Below are positions 1 to 11,707 of a DNA stretch of 64,000 bases, one piece after another. The DNA lies in contig JAHYIO010000028.1 in the NCBI GenBank assembly GCA_020543525.1, forward strand, positions 930,001 to 994,000. Direction: 5' to 3'. The notes beneath the pieces were generated by a model. That model was not told the DNA's origin and did not search any database. It saw only the letters and a list, made by a program, of their open reading frames with translations. Every line of letters begins with the position of its first letter. Position 1 is the first letter of the stretch. This DNA comes from Coriolopsis trogii. Taxonomy: Eukaryota; Basidiomycota; Agaricomycetes; Polyporales; Polyporaceae. The position numbers were made by a program, and so were the translations under genes.

Positions 1-45
1 CTGCACAGTATTATACAACAGTCCCGCTGCGCAAAGCAGCTATCC

Positions 46-1963
46 TCAAACTCTGTCGACGACGTGTATTTCCCCCGAATCGCGCTCGTGGCTTTCCGTG
101 AACGTTATAGGTTTTCTTATCCGACCCTCCGCCTGGGACGTCGGCACCCGGAGCAGCCCCTCCCCCTGAGGTAGGTCGTGATAGTGAGTATCTTGCAGCT
201 CGTACACTTCCCCGATGTATCCATCCCCATGACCGGCTCGGGGGTCGCGGATGTACGCCGACTCGCGATTTCGCGGGGGATCGCACGGCTCCCACATCGA
301 CGTCAATGGGGGCATGGTGATGCGGGAAGTGAAGAGGAGGGTGGTAGAGTTGTCAGATGTGTCTGAGGGGTCGTCCACGGCGCGGGTGGTGACGAACTCG
401 CGGTTCGCGCCCGCTGACCCGTGGAGATTGAGCATCAGGCGGGACATCATCGTCACGGAGATACTGCTAGCGGCGGTCGACAGGCATCCGCGGAGGAGCG
501 GCTGGAGATCGGGAGTTAAGGAGCTTGATGGATGGGTTTGCCGGGGACGTCGGCGGAATGGGGTGCTCACCTCGAGGACCTGCGTTGTAAAGCCGAGTAA
601 GTTACCGAACTGCGGGTGCAATGACAGGTACTCACGTAAAACGTGAGGGTATTGGCCAGATTGGCAGACGCCATAACGCTATGTGGCAAAAAGAAGTCGG
701 TGAAGGCACATGGACGAGGCTGGATGATGCGAAAACTCACGCAAAGTAGATGGCACCTGGTCGTTGGCAGACGTGAGAACGTCTGCGCATGCAGGTGGGG
801 TGAGTGACGCACCATCGCGCAGCACAAGGGCTACAATGTCATTCTTGCCGGTGGTAACGCGTTTGCGCGCTCGTATCTCTATCCATGTCTTCCAGAGCGT
901 TAGCGAGAATATCGTCAAGTCAAATGCGAAGAGCGATTCCCATGCGACCGCCAATCCTGCAACAAGCACTGTTTAGGTTTCGCAGTGATTCTGCTCTGAC
1001 TACACATACGAATAGCGCTGTAAGGCAATATCACGAACATGTCAGTTGTGTATAGTTATTGAATGAATAGGAACAATTACGTGAGGCGGTCGGAGGCGAG
1101 GTGACATCCTCCTCGTAGCTCGATCTCTTCGTGTTGCCCCACGACTGCCCACTGGATCAGAAAATGCTCAGTATGCAAATCATAGACAGTAAAGATCTGG
1201 CACCCACACAAGAGATACCAAGCAACGCCATGGCAAAGGTGAAGATAGATGCACCAACGCGCCAATCTCGGCCGTAGAGCGCGAAGGTTCGCAGAAACAG
1301 TACGACTGCGGCGGATATTTGTCAGTAAATCCCTCACAAGGAGACATAGAGACACATACAACATACGACGACTTGGTTCACTATCAGGAGAAGTTGGCGG
1401 AAGAATGCATACCGTCTGCAACTGCGGTCACTACGTTAGTATCTCGGGATGGGATCGCGCTTCAACGTTTTTACCCCTGGCCCAGACAGCGCATGGTCAA
1501 CATCATCCCAAAGAAGGACGACAACAAGAGATGTGCTCACAAGTTGAGTCGGGAAAATATAGAAGTTGCCAACATTCACGGCAATGTCCTGCGAATGCAG
1601 TGAGTGAAAGTTCAAGAGAACCCTACAGTGATAAACACATACACCTAGCACAGGGATGTAGCGGTTGATATAGAAGAGCATCGACGACATGGTCCTGCGA
1701 TTCTTCCATATCCTGGTATATTCTTCGCCAAACGTGATGGCATAGTCGTAGTACAAGATAACTGTAAACACCATTCAATCTGCGCTCAGCTCGTGGCAAA
1801 ATCCAACTAGGCTCACCAACACCGACTAGATGGAGGTAGTTGTGGATGTGTCTGTATATGGTAACATTAACACATGTCAGAACCCCATATTGGAAAATTA
1901 TATACAGGGTGCTCAAGCGGCACCAAAGACGCACACTGGTCCAGGCACTACATTTGCACTCAT
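46..1963 (-). CDS. DUF6533 domain multi-pass membrane protein
   Basis: Multi-exon gene read leftward. The ATG at 1963 opens a short first exon beginning MSANVVPGP. A later exon carries the family signature VFTVILYYDYAITFGEEY followed by RTMSSMLFYINRYIPVLG, which is the N-terminal DUF6533 block. Further in, AAVVLFLRTFALYGRDW matches the usual R-x-x-ALYGR segment at the start of a later helix, and helices follow around 950-900. The last exon (about 600-46) has a short hydrophobic run, then SRLMLNLHGSA, and ends in a polar acidic tail of about 130 residues. DUF6533 proteins are abundant in Agaricomycetes, are predicted to span the membrane about seven times, and have no established function. The exact joins between 1430 and 600 were not resolved. 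The family call is firm; the exon map is provisional. Confidence 0.8.
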
Positions 1964-3595
1964 CGTCAGCACCGAGGCTTTAAAAGAGTGGCTGTTGTTC
2001 GAGGTCGAGGGATGGCTTCATGGACCGGAGCTGGACATGAGAGGCAAGGCGGGGAAAGGAGAGCGAGGAGGAGGAGCACGTTTGGGTTTATAGCACCGTC
2101 ACCAAAGGGTAAGCTGGTATAGTAATCTCGACCAGATCGCCTGCCGAGATACCACCCCTCTTGACGTGATCCCATCAATTTCCTCCTCGGAACGCGCGCG
2201 TCTCTTTCCGCGCGTGTGGCCGCAGCCTATCGCCTCGAATCTCAGCCACATCCAGCAATGAGACCTCCCACTGTCTTCCTCCGAGGCCTCTCTTCTTTCT
2301 CTCATCCAGCACCTCATCTCGTCGCGGCGTCGACCCGCAGCTCACATGCGGACAACCCTACCGCGAAACTCGTAACTCCGGTGCCTCATTTCCGCATTGC
2401 TCCCGGCTGGCCTTGCGGCAATGTTCCCAATTTACAAGCTCTCTCCCAGTTTCATACTCCATACCCACGAACACATGCAAACCCTCGCCAATCTTTGTTC
2501 TCGACGGGGATCGTCGCTCTCATATGCGAGGTATCAAGTACATAGGATTGTTCACCGATCTGCCACCGACATGTCGGTCGGTCACAGTTTTCCACGTCCG
2601 ACGTCGTCTTCGCAGACGTTGCTCTGGTCTAACATTGATGACCTGCATATGTATAAGGATTGCGAAACTTTCATGACATTCCTGAGCATTACGTGTCCAG
2701 GAACAAAATATGTGTATTCCCTTTTACGCTCAGGCACGACTGAGGCCTTCTTACTCACTGACATCATGGTCGTTGACGACGGCGATGTTGGGGTCGGCTC
2801 TCGATGCATGCATCTGATCTCAAGATGTGACTGGCGGTTTTCAGTTTCGACCATGTCCACGCACGGTCCATCTGACGATTAGTAGACGAGGAGTCCAATC
2901 ACCTGCTCCCGACTAATAAATAGCCTTGGAACAGTTCCTGAAGACGCCTCAGACGGGGCCATTAATCCCTGTCTTCTTTACCATAAACGCCAACCACAAA
3001 CCCGGCTCCGGTCAAGTATCAAGACGATCAGACGTCCGTGTCCGAGCTCGTACCGTCTTGTAAAGTATATGTACAAGAGCCCGCAGCCGCGCCCGTAAGT
3101 ACTAAGTACTGATGATATCGATCGAGACTCTAGAGCAAGCTTCGCGTCTTCCCAGCCGGATCACATCCTCGAGAGGTGCTGTAAGTATTACCATGGCGTC
3201 CACGCTTACCGATCTGCGAGCACCATAGATTAAATGATCGGAGATGGAAGCTGTGCAACTCTATCGTACTTCATGTATTCTCAAGCTATGCACAGGTGTA
3301 CAGGACTGCTGAGGGGGTAGATCGTGCACCACGTCCCCTAATCGAAGTGAATTATGCGCATACAGATCAATCTGACTAACCTTGCTAATCGCGGTAAGCG
3401 GGGAGCAGTGCAGCCTGGCCATGTTGCATGCATACTCTTAGACAGATTGTCGACGTCTCTGTACATGTGAGAGTCTGTACTGCTAGTATGCCAGAGACTT
3501 GATCGATTAGAGGGCACCTGAGCTGTTTCGAGGGCACATGATAACATGCCAGGGAAGGGATCGCTTAAACAAGGGGGGTCATCATTGAAACCGAA
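1964..3595. other. Intergenic region with unresolved ORFs
   Basis: I recognise no gene here. A plus-strand reading frame from an ATG at 2258 begins MRPPTVFLRGLSSF, which resembles a basic, mitochondrion-like leader, and runs to 2545. A donor at about 2531 (gtatca) and an acceptor ending in cacag near 2588 could extend it by one exon, and another open frame runs on to 2882. None of it matches a family I know, and codon use is not convincing. From 2883 to 3595 I see nothing. Confidence 0.25.
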
Positions 3596-5280
3596 TTGGA
3601 TGATCCTGAAGTGTTCGTCGAGAGACCGTACTCGAGCACGAGTTTCAAAAGATCATACATGATTGTACACGCATGTAACGAAAGGTCGGAGAAACGTAGG
3701 TTTAACGTTCAGGCCTCACTCATCAGAATCGCGCGTTCACCTGCACGACGCGCAGTCAACCAGCCGCCAAAGAAGAAGCCCGCTGCGCTACAGGCGAACT
3801 CAACTTATTAGAGTTCGTTGGGCCACTTGATGTAGTATGTATCTGACGGAAAAGCCCATGTGCAGCGGGTATAGATCGGCTTCTCGGAACGCCAGTCAGT
3901 ACGAGGCGTAGGAAGGGGTCGAATGAACCTGCCCCATGCCCCGAATGTGCTATTGCGTGCCTCCAACGAGTTCACAGAAACGTGGTGGTGTGCGGGGTTG
4001 CCGATTGGCGCAGCGCCGCAGGAAAGCAGCATGTGCATCCACCGCTCCGACCCGCCAAAGACACGGTGGACCGGGGGAGGCAAGCTGATGGCATGAATGG
4101 GGAGAAGACAGACATGCTCCTTGCGCCCCAAAGTTCCGGACCTTGGTCGTCTGCTGCGAGTTGAGGGGTGAGACCGGTGGGATCTGCTCCTACGAACACG
4201 CTTTCCGGTGTGCAGAGGCCCGACGTGCCGCAAACTCTACTTAGAGTTCCGAGGGAGGCTCGCGGGTGGGCGGGTTAGCTCAACTATGTTGGTGGCACGA
4301 AACCTGAGAATGTGGGTAAGGCGGGATGACGGTTGGACAGCATGCAGGAGTTCTCGGACCTGGGTTCGCCGGAGCTGGGAACTACCTGAAGCTTGCGGGG
4401 CTTGTGAACTACGGCCCGAGGGCATTGCCACGCTAGGTAGCGGTAATGGAGCGAGGCGATGCCGCAAGAAGGACGCCGACCTTACACGAGCGTTCTGCGC
4501 TGTGATAAATCATCCGAAGGCGACGGACCTCCGCTGCTTCTCTCGACGGACTGGTGTACGGAGTACAACATAAGTGGTGCCTTGGAAAGCCTGAAGGTAG
4601 ACAATATACCGAGTCTTGATTGGTGTGGTGGGAGAGTCCTTGGTCGAAAGTTGACCTGTATGTCATCATGCGAAAGGAAGCCTACCCGCGAATGGACATT
4701 GCTCAACGTATGAAAGGCAGTGGGTGCTCTTGGAAGCGGAGTCTCTGTTTGTGAATGGGAGGTAGATGGCTCGTGCGAGGGACGCGAATATAGACGTACT
4801 AAGATCTCGGAATGAGCAGATATATCCATCGACGCTCCTGATCAGTGCATGATACATGGATACAGACCCCGAATGGTCACAAAGCAAGGATGGGAGAGCA
4901 CCTCCCTTTGTGTGAGTCTGGAGACGGGTCTCGGCTGGGTGGCGAAGTCATCCGAGTGCTTCGACATCGGCATTCTATGGATAGGAAGTCGAACCTATAA
5001 GTATGCACAGGATCAATCAGCAGAAGACAACTTCGGGGCTCAATCAGCGCATCCCGGCCACCCATATCGTATTGGGCGGCGTGCCTCCTGGAAGAGAAGA
5101 CGTCCTAGTGTGGTTGAGAGGCTATGGCATACGAGTGAGATGGTCCCTGGCAGTCCCGGCCTTGCCTATGCAACTAGCTCTGCTTCTGGCTGTCTCGTTG
5201 CCATGTGGGTCAAATAGTACTACATGCATTGCCTCTGAGCGGAATGCAGCGACCGCGAAGTGGAAGGAGGACATTAACTG
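3596..5280. other. Unassigned region, possibly a decayed gene
   Basis: About 1.7 kb without a recognisable gene. The minus strand has an open frame from 4233 to 3808 (141 residues) that ends in a plausible protein tail, SDTYYIKWPNEL. The frames upstream on that strand (to about 5065) are interrupted often. The plus strand around 4280-4430 has scattered coding-like pieces (NYVGGTKPENVGKAG, GPGFAGAGNYLKLAGLVNYG), but stops lie between them. The pattern could be a decayed gene or chance. I could not name a family. Confidence 0.25.
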
Positions 5281-5380
5281 ACGGAAGGTCACCGAAGGTG
5301 ACAAGAGGCAACTGTTGGCCGCGCTCGCGTGACGGGACGGCGTGTAGAAGGTGACCGATTGTGACCGATTGTCACGGCGG
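5281..5380. promoter_or_regulatory. Cluster of GTGAC half-sites upstream of cyclophilin
   Basis: Within about 90 bases there are at least six GTGAC/GTCAC half-sites: an inverted pair GGTCACCGAAGGTGAC near 5286-5301, one in CGTGACGGGACGG near 5330, and GTGACCGATTGTGACCGATTGTCAC near 5351-5375, which combines a direct repeat with an inverted copy. The cluster lies 135-230 bases before the cyclophilin start codon. The density suggests a transcription-factor array. The factor is unknown. Confidence 0.45.
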
Positions 5381-5512
5381 TTAGATTATCGAATCTGGAT
5401 GATCTTTGGGCTGATGACCTCTGATCGGCAACTTCCTGCCCCACCCATAAGAGAGCTGCCCTGCCCTCTGGGATCCATACACACTCTCCTTCCTCCTTCC
5501 ACCTCCGCCGTC

Positions 5513-6271
5513 ATGTCCAACGTCTTCGTGAGTCTCTCTCCATTACCGCTCCATCTCCGCCTGGTCGCCGCTTTCTTCGTGTTCGAATCGTTGTGCTGAC
5601 TATATGCCCTCCCTACTGTGCATCTTCTTCGATTGGTGCCTTGTGCGTCATTTGGTGGTCGCGTCGGGACGTACAGTTCGATATCACCATCAACGACAAG
5701 CCCGAGGGCCGCATCATCTTCAAGCTCTACGATGATGTTGTCCCCAAAACGGCTCGCAACTTCCGCGAGCTCGCTACCGGCGAGCACGGTTTCGGCTACA
5801 AGGGCTCCTCCTTCCACCGTATCATCCCCAACTTCATGCTCCAGGGTGGTGACTTCACCCGTGGAAATGGTACCGGTGGCAAGTCTATCTACGGCGAGAA
5901 GTTCGCAGGTGCGTACTTCATATGCGCTTCAGATGCATAGGGCTGGAATGGCTCACTGGTTGGCCCGTCACACTAGATGAGAACTTCCAGCTCAAGCACA
6001 CGAAGCCCGGTATTCTCTCCATGGCCAACGCTGGCAAGAACACCAACGGCTCTCAGTTCTTCATCACCACTGTTGTAACGTCGTGGCTCGATGGCGCACA
6101 TGTAGTCTTCGGTACGTCATTCTCTCGGTCGGGAAGCGCACCGTTGCCGATTGACCGGATGCAGGTGAGGTTGTTGAGGGCATGGACATCGTTAAGAAGG
6201 TCGAGTCCCTTGGATCCGCGTCTGGTACCCCCAAGGCTCGCATCACCATCGCGAACAGCGGTACCGTCTAA
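5513..6271 (+). CDS. Cyclophilin-type peptidyl-prolyl isomerase
   Basis: Four exons: 5513-5527, 5677-5908, 5977-6111 and 6165-6271, all joining in phase to give 162 residues, the normal size for a single-domain cyclophilin A. The first exon encodes only MSNVF. The protein contains [15 protein letters not shown] and GSQFFITT, which hold the catalytic Arg-Phe and the Gln-Phe substrate-pocket residues, and the tryptophan needed for cyclosporin binding in [11 protein letters not shown]. There is no signal peptide or extension, so it is expected to be cytosolic, catalysing cis-trans isomerisation of Xaa-Pro bonds and acting as the cyclosporin A receptor. Small departures from the consensus ([12 protein letters not shown] instead of TxxTxWLDGKH) are conservative. 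The first intron is the longest (149 bases), as is common in highly expressed fungal genes. Very secure call. Confidence 0.97.
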
Positions 6272-7089
6272 GTCTCTATACCATGAATATGGCTTGAGCA
6301 TCGGCGCGTTCTCGGGCAGGGGAGGCTAGAAGTCTAGAAGCAGAAGAAAACCATGTTGTATTCTCACGCATACGCAATTCACCAGCATCAACGTCATGTT
6401 GGTGCTATCGATCGTTGCTATATGGCGCCAGGCTGCGTGCTATCTGTCAATGTGGCCGGGCCGCTGCCTACTTGTCGTTCTTTTGGTAGTCTGCTTAGGT
6501 TCTCATGACTGGCTGTTCGGCCTCGCTGCCGAATATGAACCACATTCACAACCAAACCTGTGCGATCCTGTGTCAGTTTTCCATTAACATGTCGCACTAG
6601 TGCTGTTTGGGCGGGACGCCTGTAGTACTGTCCCCCAAGTAAGAATTATAGACATAGACTCATAAGTTGAAGGGGACCCTGGAGCGACGGCATGCACAAC
6701 AATTGCATGTTGTTAGGGGAACGAAATTGAATGAGCACAACTAATAAATTTCGACAACTAATTAGGGAGGCAGACATTCCAGCCAATCGTCATTCATGCG
6801 CGGAATGGCAAACGCCTCCAACGCCATTTGTTCCCACTCTTGCCGGTGTGGAGGTCACACCTTCGCAGGTCGCAGCATGCCGGCACGTACTGTGGCTGTC
6901 AGGTTTCCCATCATGGACAGGGGAATAGGCCGCCTTGAAGGCTTTGTTATCGAGTGCTAGTAGTTGCTTCCGGCCGCAACTTCCTATCGCCTCAGTATCC
7001 GTCGGTAGGATCCTGGTGTACTGTCCCGCCCTCTAGACTGACTCTTGTATTGCTTGCAGCATCTTCCTGTTCACCCGAAAGTTGCCGAG
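6272..7089. other. Cyclophilin 3' flank and permease promoter region
   Basis: No gene is recognised in this 0.8 kb. It must hold the cyclophilin 3' untranslated region and the permease promoter. The short open frames seen here lack coding character. Confidence 0.4.
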
Positions 7090-9472
7090 ATGTCCTCGAG
7101 CTCGAGACTGCGAAGCGGGGCAAGTTCACAGGCTTCGACAGGGGAACATGAACCCCTGCTTCGAACAGCTAGTGCTAGCCTGTCTGACGAGGCGAATCCG
7201 AAATACGCTTCAGTAGACGTGCAAGTGGTTGCGCTGGTGGACAGCGAAGCCGATGGTATGAGACAGCGTTTGCAACCCGTGTCACATATGCTTATCATGG
7301 GACGTTGTGTATGCAGTGGACGATGTGCCGACGCAAAAGCGACAACTCGGTCTGACAAGCACGTCCTCGCTCATTTTCAATCGCGTGATTGGCACAGGGT
7401 ATGTATCACTGTGCAGATGTATGCATGGGGGGGATCACTAACGCTAGCATTATCAAGGATCTTTGCTACACCAAGCGCCATACTCCGCTCTTCCGGGAGC
7501 GTCGGGCTGTCGCTCGTCATGTGGCTGCTTGGGGCAACAGTTGCGCTCTGCGGGACCGCAGTCTACATGGAGCTAGGAACGGTAAATGGTCATGCGATGA
7601 GAAGTACCTGTTGATCAGCGCTCACCGCGTCTGACATTCTTTGGCAGGGTCTACCTAGGAATGGCGGGGAGAAGAACTACCTGGAGTTCATATTCAGAAG
7701 ACCGAAGCTCTTGGTAACCTGTGTATACGCAATGTATGCGGTACTTACTGTGCGTGTAAACGTCCCCGATCCATCATGCGGCGAATCCAGACTGTTGGAT
7801 TTGTAGGGTTGGCAGGCTGCATCTTGCTCGGTGTTCGGTGAATGTGAGTGACGCAATTTGCCCTAAGCTTCTTCGTCACACTGATGCTGCACTTTTCTTG
7901 ACTTGCTCAGACAGTTTGCATGCCTGGGACCCGACGCAAACACCTTCGCGGACGACGACTCGTATCGCGAGTGTTGCCTGCATCACCTTTGCGCTGCTGT
8001 TACACGGCACTGCGCTGAAGGCGGGTCTGCGGCTGCAAAATGCGCTTGGGATGTTCAAGCTATTCGTGCTCGTCGTGATTGCGCTCACGGGGCTCGCAGC
8101 GCTGCTTCGTATCCCCGGGTTCAAGCTCGAAAAGGTCAGTGTATGCGCGCATTTTGTCATCTCTGATGCGCCGACACTCTAGCGCTGACGTCGCGGTACG
8201 GCCTACATAGCCTCCTAGAAACTTCGACTGGGACCGTATGTGGGAGGGCAGCTTGACCGGCGGGGTGAATGCGTTCGTAACGGGACTGTTCAACGTGATA
8301 TGGTAAGTGGCTTCCTGTATACTCAATCTGGACGTCCTCCCACTCGCGTTCAAAAGGTGCTTCATTGGTTACTCGAATGCGAATTACGCCCTGGCCGAAG
8401 TGCGCGACCCTGTGCGAACTATCAAGCGGGCCGCGCCTCTTGCCATGATCTCGGTGACCGTCGTGTATATGCTCGTCAACGTCGCCTACTACGCTGTAGT
8501 GGACAAGGAAGAAATCCTGGGCAGCGGACTGATAGTCGCTGCGTTGTACTTTGGCAAGTTATGGGGTGTGAATGCAGAGCGAGTAAGTATACGTACAGTC
8601 AGTGTGAACGGATATTTGTACTGACATGGAATTGTAGGCGGTAAGCGTTATCATTGCTCTGTCGACTCTGGGCAACATTCTCGCGGTACTGTTCACGCAT
8701 GGTCGAGGTATGCATCCCCTCGGGATGGGGCATGCGCTGCTGGCTGATATGTTTGGATAGTGGTTCAAGAGCTGGGGAGGGAGGGCGTCTTGCCACTCTC
8801 TTCCCTTTTTGCGAGCAATAAACCATTCAACACGCCCTTTGCTGGTCTCTTCGAACAGTGGCTGATTACGGGCGGCCTGGTTGTGCTCGTACCCCCAGGC
8901 GATGCGTACCTCTTCATGCTAAGCTGTCCGTCTCCTCACAATTCCTGACGACAGTGCACTCTGACTCACGATGTCATCCGCAGTATCGTCGTACCCACTG
9001 GCACTCATCAACATGTTCGTCTCCGGAGGGCTCTTGTTCATCCACACTCCGGAACGCCTCTTACCGAAGAAACTGAGGTCATTGCGAGCATCTTATGATT
9101 GGCTCCCTCCGTTCCGTGCATGGACTCCGGTGGTGCTATTCTTCTTCCTCTCCAACATCTTCCTCGTCGCGGTTCCCCTGATTCCGCCCGCACGGGGCTA
9201 CAAGGTGTACGACCACCTTCCATATTGGGTACGCGCTGATAAAACACCCTGCAGTTTGACGAGCTGACGTTCCCTATGACAAGTCCCATGTTCTCGTGGC
9301 GTGGTCGATATCGTTTGGCGGCGTGGCGTACTGGTACGCGTGGTGCGTATGGCTGCCAAAGAGAGGCGGTTACGTCCTTGTGCGTGATTGGGTACGGGAT
9401 GATGATGGCTCGACGAGAAGAGTGGTCCGGAAAGTCAGGTCTCAGCCTACAACTGCCGCTACTGGACAATGA
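7090..9472 (+). CDS. Amino-acid permease, LAT/high-affinity methionine permease type
   Basis: At least eleven exons. The start MSSSSRLRSG is followed by a polar N-terminal tail of about 70 residues and then by the APC-superfamily helix-1 motif SLIFNRVIGTGIFATPS. The unwound GTGIF substrate site is intact across a splice junction (donor 7399, acceptor ending 7457). Later segments include GEKNYLEFIFRRPKLL, GWQAASCSVFGEYSLHAW, CFIGYSNANYALAEVRDP (the conserved helix 6 region with NEI/NY-type motif), and VGNILAVLF-like and FLSNIFLVAVPLIPP helices. The last exon ends at the stop codon at 9472 after a short basic tail. This order fits yeast MUP1-like and LAT transporters with about 12 helices at the plasma membrane, importing methionine or other neutral amino acids with protons. 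Substrate is inferred from family only. The exon joins from 7090 to 8760 are well supported; the last two introns are less certain. Confidence 0.9.
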
Positions 9473-9880
9473 TAGACCGGTGGTTAAGCGCCACGTACTA
9501 CCTAGCGGCCAGCGCTCAATGCACATTCTGACATAGACGCCTGGCCTGCCAGACGAGGAGTGCGTCCATGGAGCTCTCTCCGTCATATGCATATTGCAAG
9601 CGACTCGGCGAAGTGGGTAAATGTTCTGGGCAGATCGAGGGGGAGTGCGAATACTCTCACCTGCCCTATAGGGCACGACTGCTTAATGCATGACGTAGCG
9701 TACCACCGCTCGAGGAGATGATGCAACTTGTTCCACCTCAAGCCACCGTCCGCTACAGCCGATCCTGGCCGTATAAGAACCTCGCCGCCATGGAGAATGT
9801 CTGCGACATCACCTTTCATCTTGTCTTGTACGAACACACCGCTCAACTCTTCCATTACACACTCGCATTACTTATCCAAA

Positions 9881-10621
9881 ATGTCCGACATCACTTCTGG
9901 CCGCCACAATGACTTCGTCGGCGACGAGGGCAACCGCATGCGCATTCCAGGAGCTGACAAGGCTACCACCGGGCACCACTTCATTGCTGTCGACATCGGC
10001 AAAGGTAGGATTCCAGAGCTTGACTGTTTGACCAGACTACTCACGACCGAATCAGATCAGCAACGACACGCCGATCGGGCGGAGGAACATCTGCCTCCTA
10101 CCACTGGACGTGACCAACCTCCACAAGGAGTCGCACCCGGTACTCGCACCAGTGCAGTATCAGGTCAGTACCCACCAGTCGCTCTCCCAATCCACGAGCA
10201 TCGTAACTCACACGTTCTCCTAGGTCTCCCGTCTGACATCCTGAGCGCACGCGAGCGGCACGCCCCCCGCGGCCCCTCGCCCGTACACGCACAAACGAAC
10301 ATCAGCTCGCCTCTTCCCCCCGCACCCGACTCGCGGACGGTGGTCGACAAGGACCCGTACGCGACGCCGACGGCCGTGGGCGACACGCTCACGGGCGCGA
10401 CGTCTGCGGACGTCCACAGCGGGCTCGGACACCCTGGCTCGGGCATGAGCAGCGCGGAGATGCACCACGACGGTATGCCGCACCGGAAGCGGCATATGCA
10501 GGGTACGGACACGTTTGGGTCGGGTGAGATTCCGAGGGAGATCCAGACGGAGGCGGAGCAGCCTGGGGAGATGTATAAGAGCGGGACCGTTGGGGGTTCG
10601 GGCGAGAGGCGCATGCGGTAA
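9881..10621 (+). CDS. Hypothetical disordered protein
   Basis: Three exons (9881-10004, 10056-10163, 10224-10621) give 209 residues. The start MSDITSGRHNDFVGDEGN lies in good context (ccaaaATGTCC). The sequence is rich in Gly, His, Pro, Asp and Glu, with no predicted helix or membrane segment. The C-terminal third has a regular acidic-histidine character (GLGHPGSGMSSAEMHHDG, GEIPREIQTEAEQPGEMY) and ends in SGERRMR. Composition resembles small stress-induced or hydrophilin-like fungal proteins, but I cannot assign a family. Intron phases are clean, which supports a real gene. Function unknown. It converges with the membrane-protein gene on the other strand, 363 bases away. Confidence 0.65.
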   Translation: MSDITSGRHNDFVGDEGNRMRIPGADKATTGHHFIAVDIGKGRIPELDCLTRLLTTESDQQRHADRAEEHLPPTTGRDQPPQGVAPGTRTSAVSGQYPPVALPIHEHRNSHVLLGLPSDILSARERHAPRGPSPVHAQTNISSPLPPAPDSRTVVDKDPYATPTAVGDTLTGATSADVHSGLGHPGSGMSSAEMHHDGMPHRKRHMQGTDTFGSGEIPREIQTEAEQPGEMYKSGTVGGSGERRMR

Positions 10622-10984
10622 ATCATCAGACACGTTGCAGACATTATAATTGTACGATAGACTCACCGGGAACAAGTTGCATATATACGTGATTTGATTG
10701 CACCGCACACTGGCAGGTGTGGCCGATGTGTGCAAAGCAAGGAAGCCCAACGGCATACTCGTTCAGTGCACACAATACCCGCAGTACCATCTGAGATGCT
10801 TCTGTGTATGCACAGCATGCCTCGCTTTGCAAGGTGTCGCATCTGGAGAGGTAGGCGAGGATTTGGCATATGGACATCATTTATAGAAAGAGATGCTGAG
10901 ATATTTGCTACATGGGTAGAATCATCGATACATAGTTATAATAATAGGCAAGAGGGACACTGGGAGACGTCAGAGTCGATACAC

Positions 10985-11707
10985 TCACGACCGTCTGACG
11001 AGGAATGCCGCGAGGATGACAACGGCGAGGACAAGCATGAAGATGAGCAGCGCACCCAAGCACCGCTTCGCCCACTTGACCTCCGTCCTTCGCATCGACT
11101 CGATGAGTTCGGCGCGTTCGACTTCGGGTTTCGTCGCCTCCCAGTCCTCAGGCGCGCGGAGAGGGGAGAGCAGGATGAGCGATCCGGCTACCCAGAAGAG
11201 GGGGAACACTGTGGCAGCGCTCGTCAGCGAGGCTGTCGCACGCAATCACTGGAGCGAGCAGGAACACTCACGGAAGCCGAACTTGAAGAGGTAGAGCGCG
11301 AGCGTGGGCTGGTCGGACACCTGGGTGTATGCGGGCGGCTCGATCGCGTGCTCGTATGGAGGCGGTAGGATGTCCGACGATGACGAGGATGAGGATGCGC
11401 ACTCTGCCAGGGGGGCTTCCGTGGGTGTGGAGATGCGGCGTTCGTCGTGTCGGCTGTCTCGTGTCCCGGTCAAGGCGGGTGCGGTGCGCGACCTTGAAGG
11501 GCGCGAGGCACCGAAGAAGTCGTCGATTGGGTGTGTGGTTTCCTCGACTGATGCGCGTAGTGCGCGAGGCGCTTGGGTGCGAGCGGGGGAGGGTGGAGTG
11601 ACGATGTACTGGGCTTCGATGTCTACGTTGTGGACAGGTTGCGTAGAGCGGTCGAAGAGCCCGAAGATGGTGGGGCGCGAGGCGGGAGACGAGGTGATGG
11701 CAGACAT
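10985..11707 (-). CDS. Hypothetical protein with two C-terminal membrane helices
   Basis: Two exons (11272-11707 and 10985-11208) joined in phase give 219 residues. The first 130 residues are Ser/Pro/Thr-rich and end in ILPPPYEHAIEPPAYTQV, which contains two PPxY motifs (PPPYE and PPAYT) of the kind bound by Nedd4/Rsp5 WW domains. After a conserved linker (LALYLFKFGFLFPLFWVAG, where helix 1 begins) comes a basic loop with APEDWEATKPEVE and RRTEVKWAKRC, then helix 2 (LGALLIFMLVLAVVILAAF) and a short VRRS tail. Comparable proteins occur widely in basidiomycetes but have no assigned role. The PPxY pair suggests ubiquitin-ligase-linked sorting in endomembranes; that is inference. Confidence 0.75.
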
